Source of the DNA: Streptomyces changanensis
Lineage (GTDB): Bacteria > Actinomycetota > Actinomycetes > Streptomycetales > Streptomycetaceae
Length of the DNA: 64,000 nt
Assembly (NCBI RefSeq): GCF_024600715.1
Contig: NZ_CP102332.1
Location: forward strand, 1,116,001-1,180,000
Direction: 5' to 3'
Below, piece after piece: positions 1 through 5,848 of this stretch. The notes under the pieces are model-generated. The model saw only the letters and a program-made list of their open reading frames with translations, had not been told where the DNA came from and ran no database searches. The position numbers and the translations under genes are program-made. Within the stretch, counting starts at the first letter, position 1; every line of letters begins with the position of its first letter.

Positions 1-582
1 CCGGTACGGCTCGTCCGGCAGGACGACGAGGTCGGCGCCGCGGGCGCGCAGCTCCTCCAGCGGGATCCGGGGGTAGCGCTCGGTGTGGCCGGCGTACGCG
101 TTCGCCACGCCGAGGCGGGCGAGGAGGTCGCCGGCGAACGTGTCGCGGCCCAGGACCATCCAGGGCCGCCGCCAGACGGGTACGACGGCCGTGCGGGGCG
201 GCCCCGCGGGCGCGGCGGTGCTCCAGGCGGCCTCGGCGTCGTCCAGCCAGCGCGGCCGGGACCGTACGCCGCAGGCCCGCAGGACGCGGTCCAGCTCGGT
301 CAGGGCCTGGTCGAGGTCGCGGATCTCGGTGACCAGGACGTCGAGGCCCGCGGCGCGCAGGGCGGCGAGGTCGGCGGGGCGGTTCTCCTCCTCGTTGGCG
401 ACGACGAGGTCGGGCCGCAGCGCGACGACGGCGGCCACGTCGGGGTTCTTGGTGCCGCCGACGCGGGGCACGTCGAGGGCGGCGGGGTGGGTGCACCAGT
501 CGGTGCGCGCGACGAGCGCCCCGGGCGCGGTCACGGCGACGGCCTCGGTGAGGGACGGCACCAGCGACACCACGCGCGTCAT
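1..582 (-). CDS. Helical-backbone metal receptor family protein (partial)
   Basis: Only the first 194 codons are present; the 3' end lies beyond base 1. The protein opens MTRVVSLVPSLTEAV, the typical start of BtuF/FepB-like periplasmic-binding folds (helical backbone metal receptor), followed by an NPDVAAVVALRPDLVV stretch and an ARGADLVVLPDEPYR stretch characteristic of that fold. There is no signal peptide or lipobox before the fold begins, so unlike classical B12 or siderophore receptors it looks cytoplasmic; this is seen, while the ligand (cobalamin, heme or another metal chelate) is inferred from family only. The ATG at 580-582 is the only start that keeps the fold intact. It lies 64 bases downstream of the XRE-cupin regulator on the same strand and may be cotranscribed. 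Confidence 0.78.
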   Translation of the reverse strand, partial: MTRVVSLVPSLTEAVAVTAPGALVARTDWCTHPAALDVPRVGGTKNPDVAAVVALRPDLVVANEEENRPADLAALRAAGLDVLVTEIRDLDQALTELDRVLRACGVRSRPRWLDDAEAAWSTAAPAGPPRTAVVPVWRRPWMVLGRDTFAGDLLARLGVANAYAGHTERYPRIPLEELRARGADLVVLPDEPYR

Positions 583-646
583 CCGACCACCCCCGCGTCG
601 GACGCGGCGGCCGCCCCCGCGTCGGGTGTGACAGCCGCCACGCGCG

Positions 647-1204
647 TCACTCGGCCGTCCCCATGTGGGGGGCCACGGAGACGACGAGCACCCGGGTGGC
701 CGCCCCGGAGGAGGCCCGCCAGCGGTGGCGCACCCCGCCGGACAGGTACAGCGTGTCGCCGCGCTCCAGCCGGTAGGCGCGGCCCTCCGCCTCGACCTCC
801 ACGCTGCCGTCGGCGACGTACAGCAGCGCATCGTTGCGCAGGACGAGTTCGCGGCCCGCGTCGTGGTCGCCGGTGAACTCGTCGGCGTGCATCTGGTGCT
901 CGCCGCGCACCAGCGGGCGCACGCCGGGCGGCGCGGCCGGGTCGTCGCCGCGGGCCGCCGCCCGGACGACGTCGACGGTACGGGTGGCGTCACCCGCGTC
1001 GAGCAGCTCGACGGCGGTGGTCTTCAGCGCGTCCGCGATGCACTCCAGCGACCGGGTGCTGGGGCGGGCGCGCTCGTTCTCGATCTGGCTGAGAAAGGGC
1101 ACGGACAGGCCGCTGCGCTCGGCGACGGCGGCGAGGGTCAGCGACAGCGCGCGGCGCCTCCTGCGCACGGCCGCGCCGACCCGGGGCGTTTCCTTGTCGT
1201 CCAT
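647..1204 (-). CDS. XRE-family transcriptional regulator with C-terminal cupin
   Basis: This 185-residue protein has an N-terminal helix-turn-helix (about residues 8-65; LAAVAERSGLSVPFLSQIE is the recognition region) and a C-terminal cupin_2 barrel (about 110-180; LERGDTLYLSGGVRHRWRA carries the conserved G-D and H positions). The architecture is that of PuuR/SinR-like sensors, in which the cupin binds a small molecule and DNA binding is modulated. The ATG at 1204 follows a GGGAAGGGAGGGAAGAC purine-rich leader. It is divergent from the exonuclease gene (120 bases between starts) and precedes the metal-receptor gene, a plausible regulatory target. The ligand cannot be told from sequence. Confidence 0.88.
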   Translation of the reverse strand: MDDKETPRVGAAVRRRRRALSLTLAAVAERSGLSVPFLSQIENERARPSTRSLECIADALKTTAVELLDAGDATRTVDVVRAAARGDDPAAPPGVRPLVRGEHQMHADEFTGDHDAGRELVLRNDALLYVADGSVEVEAEGRAYRLERGDTLYLSGGVRHRWRASSGAATRVLVVSVAPHMGTAE

Positions 1205-1324
1205 GTCTTCCCTCCCTTCCCTCCCTCTCCGACCACCTTACGCAGCGCGGGTACGCCCGAGTAGCGCAAACGACGGAAGCGTCCGGGCGCCGGCCCTGTC
1301 GGTGCCGTACGGCATCATGCGAGT

Positions 1325-2248
1325 GTGACGCGACGCCTGATGCTCCTCGACACCGCATCCCTGTACTTCCGGGCCTACTTCGGGGTCCCCGACTCGGTGC
1401 GGGCCCCGGACGGCACACCGGTGAACGCCGTGCGCGGGCTGCTGGACTTCATCGCCCGCCTGGTGCAGGACCACCGCCCGGACGACTTGGTGGCGTGCAT
1501 GGACGCGGACTGGCGGCCGGCCTGGCGGGTGGAGCTGATCCCGTCGTACAAGGCGCACCGGGTCGCCGCGGAGACCGCCGCGGGCGTGCCGGACGAGGAG
1601 GAGGTGCCGGACACGCTGTCGCCGCAGGTCCCGGTGATCGAGGCGGTGCTGGACGCGCTGGGCGTGGCCCGCGTGGGCGTCGCCGGGTACGAGGCGGACG
1701 ACGTGATCGGCACCCTGTCCGCCCGCGCGCCGGGCCCGGTCGACATCGTGACGGGCGACCGCGACCTGTACCAGCTGGTCGACGACGCCCGCGGGGTGCG
1801 GGTGCTGTACCCGATCAAGGGCGTCGGCACGCTCCAGGCGGTGGACGAGGAGTGGCTGCGCGGCAGGTACGGCGTGGACGGGCCGGGGTACGCCGACCTG
1901 GCCACCCTGCGCGGCGACCCGAGCGACGGCCTGCCGGGGGTGCCGGGCATCGGCGAGAAGACCGCGGCGAAGCTCCTGGACGCCTTCGGCGATCTGGCCG
2001 GGATCATGGCGGCGGTGGACGACCCCCGCGCGCGGCTCACTCCCGCGCAGCGCCGCCGGCTGGACGAGGCGCGGGCCTACGTGGCGGTCGCGCCGCAGGT
2101 CGTGCGGGTCGCGGACGACGTTCCGCTGCCGCCGTTCGACCCGGCGCTGCCGAGCGCCCCCGCCGACCCGGAGGCACTGCGGGCGCTGGCGCAAAGGTGG
2201 GGGCTCGGGGGTTCCCTGGAGCGGCTCCTCACCGTCCTCGGCCGATGA
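1325..2248 (+). CDS. 5'-3' exonuclease (PolA N-terminal/FEN-like)
   Basis: At 307 residues this stands alone as a flap-endonuclease/5'-3' exonuclease domain, without polymerase. Visible motifs: MLLDTASLYFRAYFG with the first metal-binding aspartate, YEADDVIGTLS and DIVTGDRDLYQLVDD acidic clusters, and the helix-three-turn-helix GVPGIGEKTAAKLLD near residue 205. These match family nucleases that remove 5' flaps or RNA primers; Streptomyces genomes carry such a stand-alone copy besides polA. The GTG at 1325 is preferred; an ATG five codons later is the alternative. It ends five bases before the iron box of the next gene, so the two genes are not expected to share a promoter. Confidence 0.9.
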   Translation: MTRRLMLLDTASLYFRAYFGVPDSVRAPDGTPVNAVRGLLDFIARLVQDHRPDDLVACMDADWRPAWRVELIPSYKAHRVAAETAAGVPDEEEVPDTLSPQVPVIEAVLDALGVARVGVAGYEADDVIGTLSARAPGPVDIVTGDRDLYQLVDDARGVRVLYPIKGVGTLQAVDEEWLRGRYGVDGPGYADLATLRGDPSDGLPGVPGIGEKTAAKLLDAFGDLAGIMAAVDDPRARLTPAQRRRLDEARAYVAVAPQVVRVADDVPLPPFDPALPSAPADPEALRALAQRWGLGGSLERLLTVLGR

Positions 2249-2252
2249 GGTG

Positions 2253-2273
2253 TTAGCTTAGGTATACCTAAGC
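2253..2273 (+). promoter_or_regulatory. Iron box (DmdR/IdeR operator) upstream of siderophore-interacting protein
   Basis: TTAGCTTAGGTATACCTAA at 2253-2271 matches the actinobacterial iron-box consensus at 15 of 19 positions by my alignment, and 2256-2273 is a perfect 18-base palindrome. It begins 43 bases before the GTG of the siderophore-interacting gene, the expected place for a DtxR-family (DmdR1/IdeR) iron-dependent repressor to block transcription. Confidence 0.88.
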
Positions 2274-2295
2274 AACCACTTTCCGGGGAGACGTC

Positions 2296-3144
2296 GTGGC
2301 GGAACAGCCGGCCCGCAGGACACCGAAGGCCCATCAGGCACAGGTGGTGCGCACCGAGTGGATCGCTCCGCACATGGTGCGGATCGTCCTCGGCGGCGAG
2401 GGGCTGGCCTCCTTCGCCACGGGCGGGTTCACCGACCACTACATCAAGATCCTCCTCGCCCCCGAGGGCGTGACCTACCCGGAGCCGTTCGACCTGGAGC
2501 GGATCCGCGAGGAGCTGCCGCGCGACCAGTGGCCCGCCCAGCGCACGTACACCGTGCGGACCTGGGACGCCGGGCTGCGGGAGCTGACGGTGGACTTCGT
2601 GGTCCACGGCGACGAGGGCCTGGCCGGCCCCTGGGCGGCCCGGGCGCGGGTCGGCGAGACGGTCCGGTTCCTCGGCCCGGGCGGGGCGTACGCGCCCGAC
2701 CCGGAGGCCGACTGGCACCTGCTGGCCGGTGACGAGAGCGCCCTGCCGGCCATCACCGCGGCGCTGGAGCGGCTGCCCGACGGCGCGGTGGCGCACGCCT
2801 TCGTGGAGGTCGAGGAGCCCGACGACGAGCTGAAGATCACCGCTCCGGCGGGCGTCGAGGTCCGCTGGCTGCCGCGGCGCGGCCGCCCGGTCGGCGAGCC
2901 GCTGGTGGAGGCGGTGCGCGGCCTCGCCTTCCCCGAGGGCACCGTGCACGCCTTCGTGCACGGCGAGGCGGGCGCGGTGAAGGAGCTGCGCCGCCACCTG
3001 CGCACGGAGCGCGGCATCCCGCTGGACCGGCTGTCCATCTCCGGGTACTGGCGCCTCGGCAAGACGGACGAGGCGTGGCGCGCGGTCAAGCGCGAGTGGA
3101 ACGCCCAGGTGGAGAGCGAGGAGCAGGCCGGGACCGCGGCCTGA
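2296..3144 (+). CDS. Siderophore-interacting flavoprotein (ferric-siderophore reductase)
   Basis: The 282-residue protein has an N-terminal FAD-binding_9 domain and a C-terminal SIP domain, as in E. coli ViuB/YqjH. The FAD-binding RxYTVR signature is seen as AQRTYTVRTWD near residue 80, followed by a GPGG loop for the flavin diphosphate; the C-terminal half ends in the family's SGYWRLGKTDEAWR block. Family members reduce cytosolic Fe(III)-siderophore complexes to release iron. The GTG at 2296 is set by GGGGAG at 2285-2290. No siderophore synthesis or uptake genes are adjacent, so it appears to be a monocistronic member of the iron regulon. Confidence 0.93.
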   Translation: MAEQPARRTPKAHQAQVVRTEWIAPHMVRIVLGGEGLASFATGGFTDHYIKILLAPEGVTYPEPFDLERIREELPRDQWPAQRTYTVRTWDAGLRELTVDFVVHGDEGLAGPWAARARVGETVRFLGPGGAYAPDPEADWHLLAGDESALPAITAALERLPDGAVAHAFVEVEEPDDELKITAPAGVEVRWLPRRGRPVGEPLVEAVRGLAFPEGTVHAFVHGEAGAVKELRRHLRTERGIPLDRLSISGYWRLGKTDEAWRAVKREWNAQVESEEQAGTAA

Positions 3145-3210
3145 CACCCCGGCGGGCCGCCCTCCCGGGCCCGTGCTTCGCCGGCCGGGTCCGGCGGCCG
3201 GCGTCCCGGC

Positions 3211-3231
3211 CCGTCATGCGCGTGATGACGG
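3211..3231. terminator. Hairpin between convergent SIP and merR genes
   Basis: Arms CCGTCAT (3211-3217) and ATGACGG (3225-3231) close a 7-base loop, extended outward by GC pairs. It lies in the 213-base gap between the convergent siderophore-interacting and MerR genes and may serve both strands. No U-tract follows. Confidence 0.45.
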
Positions 3232-3357
3232 CCCGGGGGTGACGGCCCCGCCCGAGGAGTGGCGACACCCGCCCGTGCCGACACCGTCCGGCCGCCGGGC
3301 GCGCGGCCACGGGCCCGGGGCCTCAGCCCCGGGTCCGCCGTCGTCGCCGGCCCAGCC

Positions 3358-3999
3358 CTACCATCCCCGCTCCGGGTCGTACGTACGGGACGACGCGTCG
3401 ACCTGGGCCAGGCGGCGGAGGGACGCGAAGACCACGTCGCCCAGCACCGTACCGACGACGGCGCCCTCCACGACGTCCTCACGCGCGACCTCACTCGCCA
3501 CGTAGGCCACGTCCGTCTCGGCTACGCGCTCCGCCGCGTCCGCGTACGCCTCCAGCGACACCTCGGCGAACCGGTCGTGCCCGAGCCGGCTCAGCGCGGC
3601 GAGCGCGTCGGCCAGTGAGCGGGCGGCCGGGTTGGCGTCGTCCACCTCCCACCCCCGGCGGGCGATCAGTTCGGTGACCCGCCGCCGCGCCGCGTCCCGC
3701 GCGGCGTCCTCCGGCCCGCCCTGGCGCGGCGCGATGTGGTCGTGCGCCGCGCCCAGGACCGCGTGCACGGAACGCCCGGGGTCCTCGACCGCCTCCAGCA
3801 CGTCCTTGATGGCGGCGACCGAAAGCCCGCCCACGTCGATCAGCGCCCGGACCAGCCGGAGCCGGCGGACGTGCGCCTCGTCGTACCTGGCCTGGTTGGG
3901 GCTGCTCAGCTCCCCGGTGGGCAGCAGCCCCTCCCGGACGTAGTACTTGATCGTCGGCACCGACACACCGGTCCTGCGGCTCAACTCGCCCACGCGCAT
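3358..3999 (-). CDS. MerR-family transcriptional regulator
   Basis: The 213-residue protein begins MRVGELSRRTGVSVPTIKYY, a textbook MerR winged-helix start, followed by the second wing YDEAHVRRLRLVRALIDVGGLS and a long effector region (about 80-213) with no recognisable metal-binding cysteines. It therefore resembles MerR regulators of unknown organic ligands rather than mercury or copper sensors. I place the start at 3999, 10 bases after GGAGGG; an in-frame GTG 18 bases upstream is possible. It is divergent from the membrane-protein operon at 4114, and the dyad-rich region between them (4056-4093) is its likely operator. Confidence 0.88.
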   Translation of the reverse strand: MRVGELSRRTGVSVPTIKYYVREGLLPTGELSSPNQARYDEAHVRRLRLVRALIDVGGLSVAAIKDVLEAVEDPGRSVHAVLGAAHDHIAPRQGGPEDAARDAARRRVTELIARRGWEVDDANPAARSLADALAALSRLGHDRFAEVSLEAYADAAERVAETDVAYVASEVAREDVVEGAVVGTVLGDVVFASLRRLAQVDASSRTYDPERGW

Positions 4000-4032
4000 G
4001 CCCTGGTCACCCTCCACTTCACGCCCCGTCCC

Positions 4033-4093
4033 TTGCCAGGGCCACCCCCATCATAGATAGTGGCGCTATCAGATAGTGGACAGCGCCACTATC
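4033..4093 (+). promoter_or_regulatory. Candidate MerR operator and promoter of the membrane operon
   Basis: Seen: GATAG(TGGCG)CTATC at 4056-4070 and GATAGTGG(ACAGCG)CCACTATC at 4072-4093, two adjacent dyads sharing the GATAGTGG word; the outer words GATAGTGGCGC and GCGCCACTATC also form a longer dyad. Inferred: -35 TTGCCA (4033-4038), 17-base spacer, -10 GATAGT (4056-4061) driving the rightward operon, so protein binding at the dyads would cover the -10 and start site. Confidence 0.6.
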
Positions 4094-4113
4094 CATGCGT
4101 CCTGGGGGGTCCC

Positions 4114-5316
4114 ATGCCGTTACCACTCCGCCGTCTACCCGGGCTGCACCGGCCGCTCGTCGTCGTCTCCGCCGCCATGGCCGCGCTGGCCGTGGTCTGC
4201 GCGGTCGGGCTGGTCGTCGACGACCGCGTGCTCGCCGGCGCGCCGATCTGGGCGAAGCCGTTCAAGTTCGCCGTGTCGTTCGCCGCCTACTGCCTCTCCT
4301 TCGCCTGGATGCTCTCCCTCCTCCCCGACCGGGGCCGGGCCCGGCGGCGCACCGCCCGGGTGGCGGGGACGGTCCTCGCGGCGGCCTGCGCGGTCGAGAT
4401 GCTCCTCATCGTCGGCCAGGCCGCCCGCGGCAGACGCAGCCACTTCAACCAGGAGACCCCGTTCGACGCCGCGGTGTACGGCGCGATGGGCGCGACGGCG
4501 GCGGTGCTCTGGTTCGCCGGCCTCGTCATCGCCGTCCTGCTCTTCCGCGCCCCTCTCGCCGACCGCGCCGCCGCCCTGACGGTCCGGGCGAGCGCGGTCC
4601 TCGCCCTCATCGGCGCGGCGTTCGGCGCGGTCATGACCCGACCGGCGCCCGGCCAGCAGCGCGGCGTCTCCGACATCGTCGGCGCGCACAGTGTCGGCGG
4701 GCCCGACGGCGGTGCCGGTACGGCGCTCACCGGCTGGTCGACCACCGCCGGGGACCTGCGCGTCCCGCACTTCGTCGGCATGCACGCACTGCAGCTGCTC
4801 CCCCTGGTCCTGCTGGTCCTGATCGCCCTGGCCCCGCGGTTCGCCCGGCTGGGCGACCCGCGGGTCCGGTTCCGCCTCATGGCCGTCGCCTCCGGCGCGT
4901 ACGCGGCGGTCCTCGCCCTGGTCTCCTGGCAGGCCCTGCGCGGTCAGCCGCTGCTCGGCCCCGACGCGGCCACGCTCACCGCGGCGGCGGTCACCGCGGC
5001 GTTCACGGCCGCCGGCGCCGCGGTGGCTCTGCTGATCCGCCCCGACCGGACGCCCGCCACACCCGCCGGCCCCCGGTCGGCGGCCGCCGGGCCGAGGAAC
5101 GACACCGGAACCGGGACGGGGACGGGGACCAGGACCGACACCGACACCGGGACCGGGACGGGGACCACGACCGGGGCCACCGGGCCGAACCACGAGCGGA
5201 CGACCGCCCCGGAGCCGGAGCGGCCCGCCGACCGGGAGCAGGAGCGCGGCACCGGCACCGGCACCGAGTGGGAGCGGGCGGCCGGCCCGCGGCAGGCGCG
5301 GGAGTCCGTCCGGTGA
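4114..5316 (+). CDS. Polytopic membrane protein with low-complexity Thr/Gly tail
   Basis: This 400-residue protein is of no family I recognise with certainty. About seven to eight hydrophobic segments are visible: roughly residues 14-38, 47-66, 85-104, 128-150, 163-180, 225-246, 260-282 and 290-312. The last 90 residues are hydrophilic and unusual: short Gly-Thr and Asp-Thr dipeptide runs (DNA about 5103-5185) followed by a charged Glu/Arg-rich stretch. The ATG at 4114 is chosen because it follows a GGGGGG tract and because an upstream in-frame ATG at 4060 lies inside the operator. The stop overlaps the next gene's GTG (GTGA, 5313-5316), indicating translational coupling. Control by the divergent MerR protein is likely. 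Confidence 0.75.
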   Translation: MPLPLRRLPGLHRPLVVVSAAMAALAVVCAVGLVVDDRVLAGAPIWAKPFKFAVSFAAYCLSFAWMLSLLPDRGRARRRTARVAGTVLAAACAVEMLLIVGQAARGRRSHFNQETPFDAAVYGAMGATAAVLWFAGLVIAVLLFRAPLADRAAALTVRASAVLALIGAAFGAVMTRPAPGQQRGVSDIVGAHSVGGPDGGAGTALTGWSTTAGDLRVPHFVGMHALQLLPLVLLVLIALAPRFARLGDPRVRFRLMAVASGAYAAVLALVSWQALRGQPLLGPDAATLTAAAVTAAFTAAGAAVALLIRPDRTPATPAGPRSAAAGPRNDTGTGTGTGTRTDTDTGTGTGTTTGATGPNHERTTAPEPERPADREQERGTGTGTEWERAAGPRQARESVR

Positions 5317-5768
5317 CCGTCGCCCTCTTCGAGCTGGCGTTCCTCCTCGCCGCGCCGGTCTGGCTGCTGATGATCCTCGCCCCCGGCTGGTCGTGGACGG
5401 CCCGCGTCGCCGCGTCCCCACTGACCGTCGTACCGGTCCTCCTGGTCTACCTGGGGCTCGCCGCTTCCGTGGTACCGGAGTTGTGGACCGCCGTCCGGGA
5501 GCCGGACCTGGAGACCTTCCGGGCGCTCACCGCCCTCGCGGACGGGGCCGGCGCCATCTGGGCCCAGGTCATCGCCTGGGACCTGTTGATCGGCCAGTGG
5601 ATGTTCCTGGAGTCCCGCAGGCTGGGCCTCCACCCGCTGGTGACGGGCCCCCTGCTGGTGCTGGCGGTCCTGCTGTCTCCGCTGGCCCTGCTCGTCTTCC
5701 TGCCCCTGCGGGCGGCGGTGGGCTCCCGGCGCCAGGGACACGGTCCCGCCCGGCCCCCGCGCCCCTGA
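5313..5768 (+). CDS. ABA4-like/DUF4281 membrane protein
   Basis: The 151-residue protein has four hydrophobic helices (about residues 3-22, 31-50, 82-102 and 115-138) and the pattern FxLAFLLAAPxWxLMILAPxW ... IWAQVIAWDLLIGQWMF(L)ESRR, which fits the ABA4-like (DUF4281) family; the name comes from a plant xanthophyll-pathway protein, and the bacterial function is unknown. The GTG at 5313 overlaps the preceding stop by four bases, so the pair is cotranscribed and coupled. A perfect 18-base hairpin starts two bases after the stop. Confidence 0.8.
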   Translation: MTVALFELAFLLAAPVWLLMILAPGWSWTARVAASPLTVVPVLLVYLGLAASVVPELWTAVREPDLETFRALTALADGAGAIWAQVIAWDLLIGQWMFLESRRLGLHPLVTGPLLVLAVLLSPLALLVFLPLRAAVGSRRQGHGPARPPRP

Positions 5769-5770
5769 CG

Positions 5771-5812
5771 CCGGGAGGGCCCGGCCGGAACGATCCGGCC
5801 GGGCCCTCCCGG
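5771..5812. terminator. Bidirectional terminator between membrane operon and helY
   Basis: Arms CCGGGAGGGCCCGGCCGG (5771-5788) and its exact complement (5795-5812) enclose the loop AACGAT. The 18-pair perfect stem sits between two convergent genes, two bases after the DUF4281 stop. Confidence 0.88.
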
Positions 5813-5848
5813 GCGTGTCCACCCCGTGTCGACCGGGGTGAGGGGGCG

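Noticed and set aside
4060..4113. Upstream ATG at 4060 as the start of the membrane protein
   Set aside because: It falls within the promoter/operator dyads and lacks a ribosome site. The ATG at 4114 has one.
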